From a bacterium (GTDB lineage Bacteria; Pseudomonadota; Alphaproteobacteria; Rhodobacterales; Rhodobacteraceae): 64,000 nt of DNA. The position numbers and the translations under genes are program-made. Below are positions 44,108 to 52,700 of the stretch, in pieces (position 1 is the first letter of the stretch; every line of letters begins with the position of its first letter). The notes under the pieces are model-generated. The model had not been told where the DNA came from, made no database searches, and saw only the letters and a program-made list of their open reading frames with translations. The DNA is taken from positions 62,001-126,000 of the forward strand of contig WGOE01000009.1 in the NCBI GenBank assembly GCA_016124195.1, read 5' to 3'.

Positions 44108-45376
44108 TCATTGCAGATAGGTCAGCGGGTCCAGCGAGGCGCGGCCCTGACGCACCTCGAAATGGATCTGCGGCGGATTGCCGGCCTTGACGGTGCCGAT
44201 GGTCTGGCCGCGCTTGACCGTGGCGCCCATTGCGACGCTCGCGGCCTCCAGCCCGGTGTAAACCGTCAAGAGCCCGTCCGGATGGCGCAGGATCAGCACC
44301 AGTTCCCCGGTCGAGGCGGCGGGGCTGTCGTAAACTACGGTTCCCGCCTGCGCCGCATGCACAGCCGATCCCGCGGTGGCGGAAATGTCGATGCCCAGAT
44401 TGGTCTTGCCGTCATAGTTGCGGATGATCTTGCCATCGACCGGCATCGACATGGCTGCGGCCGAGGCGTTGGTGCGTCCTGCGCTCAGATCCGGGGCGGG
44501 CGGCGCCATCTTGGCGGCCTCGGCGGCGGTCACGGTCTTTTCGGTCGGCAGCGGCAGCTTGGCCGAGGGCGGCAGCGGCGTGGGAGACCCCTTGCCGGGC
44601 GGCGTGGCATCGGCCACCGGCGCTGCGGGCGCGCTTGAGATATCGGCGGGGGTCGGGATGATCAGATATTGCCCCTCGCGCACCGAAAGATCGGGGCCTA
44701 GCCCGTTCCAGTCGGCCAGCGCCTTGGCCGAGATGTTGAACTGCCGCGCGATGGTGAAGGCCGTCTCGCCCCGCTTGACCTGATAGCGCAGCGGCACCGG
44801 GCCGGTGGTCCTGGTGGTGAAGGGCAGCTTGCCCGACCCCGCAGTACTGCTGGCCGCGGCCTTGCCAGACCCCGTGCCGGACGCTGTGCCGGACGCTGTG
44901 CCCGAACCCGTGCTTGGCCCGACCCGGTCCAGGGCCGTCGTGGCAATCGCCGCCACATCCAGCCCGCCGGTGGGCGCAGCTTCGGTCACCGTGGCCGAGG
45001 GCAGGGCGGCCGGATCGGCCGAAACCCGCACCGGCAGGGCCAGAACCTCGCCCGAGCGCAGCGTGTCGCCGGTATGCAGCGCATTGTATGAGGCCAGCTG
45101 ATCGGCCGAGATCGAAAGCCGGCTTGCGATGCTCGACACCGTGTCGCCGCGCCGCGCCACCACGACCTGATAGCCGGGATAAGAGATCACGCCATTGGCA
45201 TCGGCCGCCGGGCGCGCAGCACTCGCGCGTTCGACCGCCGTGCTGGTCGCCCCGGCGTTGTTGCGCAGATCCCAGTCCAGCGCGCTGGTGTTGGCGCAGG
45301 CCGACAGCAGCAAGGCCCCCAGGACCGGCAGCGCCATCCGGCCAGTTCGACGGTCAAAACCCCTTGAAAAACGCAT
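44108..45376 (-). CDS. NlpD-like LysM lipoprotein with degenerate LytM (M23) domain
   Basis: Protein of 422 residues from the ATG at 45376; an ATG at 45433 overlapping the pcm stop is the alternative. Lipobox LLLSACAN gives a lipid-anchored Cys near residue 27. Two LysM domains: about 70-115 (YQVVVARRGDTVSSIASRL) and about 195-240 (YQVKRGETAFTIARQF), separated by a Gly/Ser/Thr linker with 12-bp repeats. The C-terminal LytM domain has NLGIDISA and QIHFEVRQG: the zinc-binding His of HxxxD and one of HxH are absent, as is the YxH histidine (reads VYTGLE). That is the hallmark of amidase activators like NlpD, not of active endopeptidases. It follows surE-pcm, the classic NlpD position. Confidence 0.85.
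   Translation of the reverse strand: MRFSRGFDRRTGRMALPVLGALLLSACANTSALDWDLRNNAGATSTAVERASAARPAADANGVISYPGYQVVVARRGDTVSSIASRLSISADQLASYNALHTGDTLRSGEVLALPVRVSADPAALPSATVTEAAPTGGLDVAAIATTALDRVGPSTGSGTASGTASGTGSGKAAASSTAGSGKLPFTTRTTGPVPLRYQVKRGETAFTIARQFNISAKALADWNGLGPDLSVREGQYLIIPTPADISSAPAAPVADATPPGKGSPTPLPPSAKLPLPTEKTVTAAEAAKMAPPAPDLSAGRTNASAAAMSMPVDGKIIRNYDGKTNLGIDISATAGSAVHAAQAGTVVYDSPAASTGELVLILRHPDGLLTVYTGLEAASVAMGATVKRGQTIGTVKAGNPPQIHFEVRQGRASLDPLTYLQ
44867..44914. repeat. 12-bp tandem repeats in the linker of the NlpD-like gene
   Basis: Near-copies of CCGGACGCTGTG, about four units, encoding a GSGTA/SGT-type linker. The unit length keeps the frame. Confidence 0.7.
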
Positions 45377-45429
45377 CGCACCCCACCCGTATTGCTCGAC
45401 GTGATTGGCCCGTTCGCCGGACCCTTGCT

Positions 45430-46095
45430 TCATTCCGTCCCCAAGCCCTCGACCAGCGGCACGAACCGCACTGGACGCAATTCTTCGTAGTCATAGCCCG
45501 ATTGCAGGCGTGTCACCTTGATCAGGCTTTGCACCGCATCCGACTGGCCGACCGGCAAAACCATGATACCGCCGATCTTGAGCTGCGCCAAGAGCGGCCC
45601 CGGCGGGTCTTCGGCCGCGGCCGTCACCAGAATGCGGTCAAACGGCGCTTGTTCCAAGAGGCCAAAGCTGCCATCGGCGGCAAAGGCCGTGATATTCACA
45701 AGGCCAAGATTGCGAAAGATCTCCTGCGCCTCGCGCACCAGACGCCGGTGGCGGTCCACGGTATAGACCCTGCGGCACAAAAGCGACAGGATCGCCGCCT
45801 GATAGCCCGAGCCGGTGCCCACCTCCAGCACCTTGTCGCGCGAGGTCACGTCCAGCGCCTGGGTCATCAGCGCCACGACAGAAGGCTGCGAGATGGTCTG
45901 CCCGCACGAGATCGGCAGCGGCATGTCCTCATAGGCGCGGTCCGAAAAGACGCCACGCACAAAGGTGCCACGGTCGATGCGCTCCATCGCGTTCAGCACG
46001 CGGGTGTCGGTCACGCCATGGCTGCGCAGGGCGAACAGGAACCGCATCTTGCGTTCGGCGCCGGTGTCATCCTGGGGCGGCCCATCGTCCGTCAT
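45430..46095 (-). CDS. pcm: Protein-L-isoaspartate O-methyltransferase
   Basis: Protein of 221 residues. SAM motif [19 protein letters not shown], upstream [21 protein letters not shown] (substrate-binding PCMT signature) and [13 protein letters not shown] (motif II) are present. Repairs isoaspartyl residues in aged proteins using SAM. Lies between surE (30 bp upstream) and the nlpD-like gene, the conserved surE-pcm-nlpD stationary-phase arrangement. The stop may overlap a possible nlpD start at 45433 (ATGA). Confidence 0.95.
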   Translation of the reverse strand: MTDDGPPQDDTGAERKMRFLFALRSHGVTDTRVLNAMERIDRGTFVRGVFSDRAYEDMPLPISCGQTISQPSVVALMTQALDVTSRDKVLEVGTGSGYQAAILSLLCRRVYTVDRHRRLVREAQEIFRNLGLVNITAFAADGSFGLLEQAPFDRILVTAAAEDPPGPLLAQLKIGGIMVLPVGQSDAVQSLIKVTRLQSGYDYEELRPVRFVPLVEGLGTE

Positions 46096-46125
46096 GCGCA
46101 GTCCTCGGTCATTTGGCGGCGGCGC

Positions 46126-46911
46126 TCATCCAAGGGCCTCTGCCAGATCGGCCAGCCGGTCATGCGCCGTCAGGTCCGCGCGCAGCGGCGTGACCGAGAT
46201 ATAGCCTTCGACATTGGCGGTGATGTCGGCGCCGGGCAGGGTGGGGCGGCCCTGTTCGCCGCCCTTGATCCACAGGAACTGCCGCCCCGTGGGCGAGACA
46301 TGCGGCTCCAGCGAGAACGAGGTATAGCGGCGAAAGCCCTGGGTCGCGACGCGGGTGCCCTTGACCTCGGCCGCGGGCAGGGCGGGGAAGTTCACGTTGT
46401 AGAAGACGCGGTAATCGGCCTCGTCCCAGATGCCCTTGTCCAGAAGGTTGCGCACCAGGGTGGCGCCATGGCTGACCGCCGCTTCGTAAGGGTCGTCAAG
46501 CCGGGCATTGGCGGGCCCGAAGAACTGCGACAGGGCGATGGACTTCACCCCCTGCAGGGCCGCCTCCATCGCGCCGCCGATCGTGCCGGAATATAGCACA
46601 TTCTCGCCCGCATTGTTGCCGCGGTTGACGCCGGACAGCACCAGATCGGGCCGCGCGTCCTTCATCACGTAGTAAAGCCCGGCCAGCACGCAATCGGCCG
46701 GCGAGCCTTCGGCGGCAAAGCGGCGCGGGGCAAGTTCGGCGATCATCGTGGGATGGGTGTAGCTGATGCAATGGCCCACGCCCGATTGTTCGAAGGCCGG
46801 CGCCACGACCCAGACCTCGCCCCCCGGGCCGGCCACGCTGGTGGCGATGCGCTCTAGGACCGAGAGGCCCGGCGCGTTGATGCCGTCGTCATTGGTGATC
46901 AGAATGCGCAT
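46126..46911 (-). CDS. surE: 5'/3'-nucleotidase SurE
   Basis: Protein of 261 residues from the ATG at 46911 (AAAGGGG upstream); the extension to 47034 overlaps the GST end. N-terminal [19 protein letters not shown] carries the two metal aspartates, followed by [40 protein letters not shown] and the C-terminal beta-hairpin region. SurE dephosphorylates nucleoside monophosphates and is linked to stress survival. First gene of surE-pcm-nlpD. Confidence 0.95.
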   Translation of the reverse strand: MRILITNDDGINAPGLSVLERIATSVAGPGGEVWVVAPAFEQSGVGHCISYTHPTMIAELAPRRFAAEGSPADCVLAGLYYVMKDARPDLVLSGVNRGNNAGENVLYSGTIGGAMEAALQGVKSIALSQFFGPANARLDDPYEAAVSHGATLVRNLLDKGIWDEADYRVFYNVNFPALPAAEVKGTRVATQGFRRYTSFSLEPHVSPTGRQFLWIKGGEQGRPTLPGADITANVEGYISVTPLRADLTAHDRLADLAEALG

Positions 46912-46978
46912 GATAACCCCTTTTGTCCCTGATAGACGAGGCCCGCCCGGGGGGCAAGCGGACCCTGCGCCGCAGTCG

Positions 46979-47605
46979 TCACAGCCCTTCGAAGGGATCG
47001 CGCCAGAAGGGCAGCGTGTCCAGTTGTGCGGCATGGCGCATCAGTTCGGGATAGTCCTCGACCGGCAAAAGCGCGTCCCTGGCAAAGGGCATCAGCGTTG
47101 CCACGCGGAAATCGGCATAGGACAGGCGGTCTCCGACCAGCCAGTGCCGCCCCTTGAGCCAGTCGTTCAGCACCGCCGCCGCATCGCGAAACTGCGCCAT
47201 GGCCTGATCCATCACCTCGGGCAGTTCGGCCTTCTGGCTGAAGGTCGGCCGCACCAGCCGTTCGAAATAATGGACAGCGCCCGCCGGCATCAGGTGATAG
47301 GCGGCCCAGGACAGCCAGCGGATCATGTCGGGCTGCGTCTCGTCGCGGCGCCAGAGGTCCGAGCCCGTCCGCGCCGACAGGCAGCAGATGATCGCGTCGG
47401 TCTCCCAGAGGGTGCTGCCGTCGGGGTCTTGCAGGATGGGCACCCGCGTCATCGGGTTGAGGTCGCGGAACGCCTCCCTGTGGCGCGGATGCATGGGGCT
47501 GGCCTTCACATAGTCCAGATCGGCGCCCAGATAGCGCGCCACGGCAAGACAAAGCCGCGGGTTCAGATTGGGCGAATAATAAAGCTTTGCGCGGGTCTGG
47601 GTCAT
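46979..47605 (-). CDS. Glutathione S-transferase family protein
   Basis: Protein of 208 residues. The thioredoxin-like N-terminal domain (about 1-80) shows [21 protein letters not shown], with a Ser/Asn region at the catalytic place, [12 protein letters not shown] (cis-Pro) and [12 protein letters not shown] (glutathione gamma-Glu site). The all-helical C-terminal domain follows, with [18 protein letters not shown], the GST N-capping motif. Substrate unknown. The ATG at 47605 has AGGAAAG upstream. It precedes surE by 67 bp on the same strand and may share its transcript. Confidence 0.88.
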   Translation of the reverse strand: MTQTRAKLYYSPNLNPRLCLAVARYLGADLDYVKASPMHPRHREAFRDLNPMTRVPILQDPDGSTLWETDAIICCLSARTGSDLWRRDETQPDMIRWLSWAAYHLMPAGAVHYFERLVRPTFSQKAELPEVMDQAMAQFRDAAAVLNDWLKGRHWLVGDRLSYADFRVATLMPFARDALLPVEDYPELMRHAAQLDTLPFWRDPFEGL

Positions 47606-48072
47606 GCCAAATGTCTTTCCTGTGCGAAAGGGGGCCCCGACGCCGGCCAAGGCCCATGGCATCGGCATAGCAACCGCCTGGCCCGGCATCAAGCAGGCTG
47701 AGGTGCGGCGCGGGTCGTGGCGCGGCAGGCCGCCGCGGGGGGCGTCGTCGGGGGCGTCGTCTGGGGCGTCGGGGGGGGGCGTCCTGGGGGGCATCGCGCC
47801 GCGGGCACGCCAGCGCCCCGGACCCGGCGGCTGGGCGTCGCGGTGGCTTTCCTGCGGGCCAGGTCGAGCGGCGCCCCGATTCCGGCCGCCCGGCTGGCGG
47901 CCACGATCCGGCCCCTTCCGACCTTGCCCCGCTCCGCCGCCAGCCCTTGGCGGCAAAGGATCGGCAATGATTGCAACTGGCCGCTGCCGGCGCCCTCTTC
48001 CCGGCCCGGCGGGATCAAGCCGCGGCCGTGTCCTGCGCGCGAGATCCGCCTGCAGCAGCCTGCGAAGGCGTT
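47606..48072. other. 467-bp intergenic region with G-rich tandem repeat, no gene seen
   Basis: Between the GST and DoxX genes, both minus strand. The Arg/Pro-rich open frames on both strands look like chance. The main feature is the G-rich repeat at 47737-47793. Confidence 0.5.
47737..47793 (+). repeat. G-rich 12-bp repeat, possible G-quadruplex
   Basis: GGGGCGTCGTCn-type units repeat four to five times, with G-runs of 4 to 9 spaced by CGTC-type loops. The plus strand has enough G-runs for an intramolecular quadruplex; in RNA terms it would form from a rightward transcript, opposite to the flanking genes. Confidence 0.65.
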
Positions 48073-48624
48073 CTATGCGTCCGCTCTCGTGCGAAACAGG
48101 CGAAAGACCAGGGCGTCGACCGAGACCCGCCCGCCGCCCGTGACGATCAGCACCGCCAGAAGCGTGCACCACATCAGCCGCTGATCCAGGATCAGGCCAT
48201 AGGGGTCGCCGTCGAACAGCGCCCCCACGGTCTTGGCATCGACGCCATGGCCGAAGATGTCGGTCAGGCTCATCACCACGACAAAGCCCACCATGCCGAG
48301 GGCGCTAAGCCGGGTCGCAACGCCGGCCACGACCAGCACCGGCAGCACCAGTTCCGCCACTGTGCCGGCCAGCACGACCAGGTACTGCGGCCAGGAGATC
48401 GCCGACACATCATAGCCCGCCGCCGCGATCTGTTTTGGCAGGATCTGGGCATAGGCGCCAATGGTCAGGCTGAACCCGTCCATCTTGGTCAGGAACGAGT
48501 TGAAAAAGAAGCGCAGCAGCACCGAAGCCAGCACCAGCCGCACAGCCAGCGACAGGGCCGAGCCAAGCCAGGGCGGAACCTCGGCCGAGGAGGAAAACAG
48601 CGGGGCCAGTTTTGCCGGAAGCAT
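48073..48624 (-). CDS. DoxX family membrane protein
   Basis: Protein of 183 residues from the ATG at 48624 (AAAGGA upstream). Four hydrophobic helices (about 25-45, 75-95, 98-118, 140-165) and the DoxX motif LAVRLVLASVLLRFFFNSFLTKM, then YLVVLAGTVAELVLPVLVVAG with the intramembrane Glu. DoxX proteins are linked to thiosulfate:quinone oxidoreductase or to redox defence complexes; no partner gene lies next to it. Annotation beyond family level is not possible. Confidence 0.87.
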   Translation of the reverse strand: MLPAKLAPLFSSSAEVPPWLGSALSLAVRLVLASVLLRFFFNSFLTKMDGFSLTIGAYAQILPKQIAAAGYDVSAISWPQYLVVLAGTVAELVLPVLVVAGVATRLSALGMVGFVVVMSLTDIFGHGVDAKTVGALFDGDPYGLILDQRLMWCTLLAVLIVTGGGRVSVDALVFRLFRTRADA

Positions 48625-48750
48625 CGGGAGTCCTTTGCGCTGGGGGCGTCCTGACCGTCCCTTCGCAAGGATCCCGGGCCCGGTTACCGCCATCACGCGG
48701 TCGTGATGGGCAGGGCGGTCGCGGGCGACCGACCGGCGGCGCTGCCGGAC

Positions 48751-48930
48751 CGGATTGTGTCCGGCCGGACTGTGCCAGACCAGATTGAATCAGGCCAGAT
48801 TGAATCAGGCCAGATTGCCTCGGGCCGGATTGTGTCAGACCAGATTGAATCGGGCCAGATTGAATCAGGCCAGATTGAATCAGGCCAGATTGAATCAGGT
48901 CAAACCCTGCCAGACCAAATTCAGCCCAGC
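48751..48930. repeat. 15-bp minisatellite, about 12 units (consensus CAGATTGAATCAGGC)
   Basis: Units start at 48751 and every 15 bases. Six to seven match the consensus at 14 or 15 positions; those at both ends are degraded, with recognisable remnants to about 48960. It fills the 327-bp gap between the DoxX and HAD genes and nearly reaches the HAD stop at 48952. Frames across it read Ile-Glu-Ser-Gly-Gln on plus and Leu-Ile-Gln-Ser-Gly on minus. Confidence 0.95.
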
Positions 48931-48951
48931 CAATTTCCCTCCGGGCAATTC

Positions 48952-49611
48952 CTACAGGGCCAGATGCAGCCGGATCAGGCCCTCTGCCACGCCCACCCTG
49001 ATGCCTTGATAGTTTGGAACCGTGGCGCGCAGGCCCGTGCCGGTGGTCTGCGTCGGGCCCGCGATGCGCAGGACCTCTGCCCCGGCGGCGCGACCGGCCT
49101 GCAGGCCGGCCTCGGCATCCTCGACCACCAGAACCTGCGCCATGGCCACGCCAAGCCGGCGCCCGGCCAGAAGATAACCGGCCGGATCGGGCTTGCCGCG
49201 GCTGACATCCTCGGCCGAGATCAGCAGGCGCGGTTCCGGCAGGCCCGCCGCCGCGATCCGCCGCAGCGCCAGCGCCCGCGTGGCAGATGTCACCACGGCC
49301 CAACGCTCGGCGGGCAGCGCCGCCAGCAGGGCCGCAGCGCCCGGAATCTCGGCGATGTCGGCGGTGTCGGCATGTTCCATCGCCTCAAGCCAGGCGGCCT
49401 CGGCGGCGATATCGGCACCGGCGGGCAGGAAGTCGCGCATCGTGTCTTGCGCGCGGCGTCCATGCATGCGGGCCAGAACCTCTGCCACCGGCAGGGCGCG
49501 CCGCTGCGCCCAGGCGGTCCAGGCCCGTTCGACCGCCGCGATCGAGGTCAGGATCGTGCCGTCCATGTCGAACAAAAGCGCCTGATAGGGCCCGAGGGGC
49601 GATGCGGTCAC
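48952..49611 (-). CDS. HAD-superfamily hydrolase (phosphoglycolate phosphatase-like)
   Basis: Protein of 219 residues from a GTG at 49611 with AAGGAA upstream; the frame to 49758 has no such site. HAD motif I is LLFDMDGTILTS, motif II VVTSATRAL, motif III with the Lys in VSRGKPDPAGYLL, and motif IV LVVEDAEAGLQAG. The helical cap 1 covers about 20-95. Such enzymes dephosphorylate sugar phosphates. The stop lies at the ragged end of the 15-bp minisatellite; the last residues (GLIRLHLAL) may have been changed by repeat spread. Substrate unknown. Confidence 0.87.
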   Translation of the reverse strand: MTASPLGPYQALLFDMDGTILTSIAAVERAWTAWAQRRALPVAEVLARMHGRRAQDTMRDFLPAGADIAAEAAWLEAMEHADTADIAEIPGAAALLAALPAERWAVVTSATRALALRRIAAAGLPEPRLLISAEDVSRGKPDPAGYLLAGRRLGVAMAQVLVVEDAEAGLQAGRAAGAEVLRIAGPTQTTGTGLRATVPNYQGIRVGVAEGLIRLHLAL

Positions 49612-49785
49612 GGGATGTTCCTTCAAGCCTGCGCGTTGATCTTGCCCCGCCCAACATGCGGTTCGGGCCCGAAGATGCAAGCCCCCGCCGGTGCCGGCGC
49701 GTTGTGCGGGGCAAATGGAGTAGGGCGCCGCATGGACTGCGGCGCCCCCGTTTCGCATTGGCCGGCTGCGAGGCCGGGCCCGGGC

Positions 49786-52700
49786 TCAGCTCCACATGAA
49801 GTCGGCCTCGTGCAGTTGGGTGGCGGCGGTCAGGCCGGTCACGTGGAAGGCGATATCCGCCGTCCCGTTGCCATCCACGTCGACCTGCACCACATCGCCG
49901 TTCACCCGGGCCTCGGAGTTGTTGGTTGCGGTGAAGGAGCCATCGCCCAGATAGGCGAAGGTGCCATGCAAGAGACCCCGGAACTCCATCACGTCACCCG
50001 AGACAGCTCCCCCGTTCACGTCGTTGAAGTCGGTGATCGTGTCGATCCCATTGTTGGCGGCGAGGGTGAAGACGAAGTGATCCGCCCCGTCTCCGCCGGT
50101 CAGCGTGTCATTGCCCTTGCCGCCGATCAGCGTGTCGTCGCCGGCCCCGCCGTTCAGCACGTTGGCCGCCACGTTGCCGGTCAGGATGTTGTCGAGCTCG
50201 TTGCCGGTCCCGTTGACACTGCTGCCGGCGATCAGGGTCAGGTTTTCGACATTGGCCCCCAGGGTCCAGGACACCGTGGATTGCACGAGGTCGGTGCCTT
50301 CGCCCGCGTTCTCGATCACCACATCCGACGTGCTGCCGACGATATAGACATCGTCGCCTGTGCCGCCCTGCATCGTGTCGTTGCCCGCGCCGCCATCGAG
50401 CACGTCATTGCCCGCGCCGCCGTCGAGGAAGTCGTTCCCGAGATAGCCCGACAGATGGTTGCTGCCATCGTTGCCGGTCAGCACGTTGCCCAGCGCATTG
50501 CCAAGCCCGTTCGTGTCGCCGGTGCCGGTCAGGTTCAGGTTCTCGACATAGGCGGACAGGTGATAGCTCGACGAGGCCCAGACCGTGTCGGTGCCGCCGC
50601 CGCTCTTTTCGACGATCGCGTCGTAGACATTGTCCACGACATAGGTGTCGTCGCCCGCGCCGCCGACCATCAGGTCCTTGCCCGCGCCGCCGTCCAGCGT
50701 GTCCGCGCCGTTGCCGCCGTAAAGCGAGTCCATCCCGAGGTTGCCGCTCAGATAGTTGTCGCCCGCGTTGCCAATGAGGACGTTAGCCAGCGCGTTGCCC
50801 GTTCCGTCGAGGTTGTCGGTGCCGGTCAGGGTCAGGTTTTCGATATTGGCCGAAAGCGACCACGAGATGGAGGCCTTCACGGTATCGACGCCGGCGTCCA
50901 GCAGTTCGGTCGTGGTGTCGCCGATGTTGTCCACGATGTAGACGTCATCGCCCAGACCGCCGGACATCTGGTCCGCCCCCGTGCCGCCGTCGAGCGTGTC
51001 GGCCCCGGCGCCGCCGATCAGCGTGTCGGTGCCGTCCAGACCCATGAGCCAGTTGGCGCCGCTGTTGCCGGTCAGCACGTTGTCGGCCGCATTGCCGGTG
51101 CCCGAGGCGCCGGCGATGCCGCTGAGGGTCAGGTTTTCGAAATTGTCCGCCAGGGTCCAGCTGACCGTGCTGATGACGGTGTCGGTGCCCTGATTGACGT
51201 CCTCGACCACGATGTCGGTCAGCGCATTCACCACATAGGTGTCGTCGCCCGCGCCGCCCACCATGCTGTCAGTGCCCGTACCGCCGTTCAGCACGTCGTT
51301 GCCGTCGCCGCCGTAGAGCGTGTCGTTGCCGTCCATGCCGAGCAGCCTGTTGTCGCCCGAATTGCCCGTCATCACGTTGTCGATCGCGTTGCCGATGCCA
51401 TTGACCGCGTCGGGCCCGATCAGGATCAGGTTTTCGACATTGTCGGCCATGGTGACATTGACGCTGGATTCAATCGTGTCGATGCCGCTGCTGGCATTTT
51501 CGACCACGGTGTCGTGGATGTTGTCGACCACATAGACGTCATCGCCCGTGCCGCCCACCATGCGGTCCGCGCCGGTGCCGCCGTCCAGCGTGTCATTGCC
51601 CTTGCCACCGACCAGCGTGTCGGCGCCGTCCATGCCGAGCAGGACGTTGTCGGCATCATTGCCCAGGATCACGTTGTCCGAGGCGTTGCCGGTGCCCGAG
51701 ACGGCGGTGCCGGTCAGGTTCAGGTTCTCGACATTGTCCGACAGGACGTAAGAGACCGTGCTGATCACCTTGTCGATGCCGCCGGTGGCCGTTTCGGTGA
51801 TCACGTCGTTGGCCGAGTCCACGATGTAGACATCGTTGCCCGCGCCGCCGACCATGCTGTCATTGCCGGCGCCGCCATCCAGCGTGTCGGCTCCCAGCCC
51901 GCCGATCAGCGTGTCGGCGCCGTCCATGCCCATCAGCTTGTTGTTGCTGCCATTGCCGGAGATCAGGTTGTCGCTGGAGTTGCCGGTGCCCGTGGTGGCG
52001 GAGCCGGTCAGCGCCAGGTTCTCGACGTTGTCCGACAGGGTGTAGGACACCGAGGCGCGCACCGTGTCGGTGCCGTTGTCTGCCACCTCGACCACGATGT
52101 CGGCTGCCGAGTCGACGATATAGACATCGTTGCCGGACCCGCCGTCCATGCTGTCGTTGCCCGAACCGCCGTCGATCGTATCGTTGCCGTTGCCGCCATA
52201 GATCGTGTCATCGCCACCGCCGCCCAGAAGCGTGTTGGAGGCCGCGTTGCCGGTCAGCACGTTGGCGAGGCTGTTGCCGGTGCCGGTGAAGGCGCCGGCG
52301 GCGAGTGTGAGGTTCTCGACGTAAAGGCCCGGTACGTCGATCGAATAGTTGACCGAGGCGATGACCGTGTCCGTGCCGCCCAGGTTGGCCTCAACGATCA
52401 CGTCATTGGCGTCGTCCACGAGATAGGTGTCGTCGCCAGTGCCACCCGCCATCATGTCGGCGCCAGTGCCGCCGTCGATCGTGTCGTTGCCGGCCCCGCC
52501 ATAGATCGTGTCCGCGCCCGCATCGCCGCTGAGGAAGTTGTCGCCCGCGTTGCCGGTGATCACGTTGGCCGCGGTGTTGCCGGTGCCCGACAGATTGGCC
52601 GTGCCGCTCAGCGTGAGGTTCTCGAAGTTGTCCTGCAGCGTGTAGTCGATGCTCGAGATCACGGTGTCGGTGCCGTTGTCGGCGCTTTCGACCACCACGT

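Noticed and set aside
48781-48900. Repeats mistaken for a CRISPR array
   Set aside because: Direct tandem 15-bp units without unique spacers; no cas genes.
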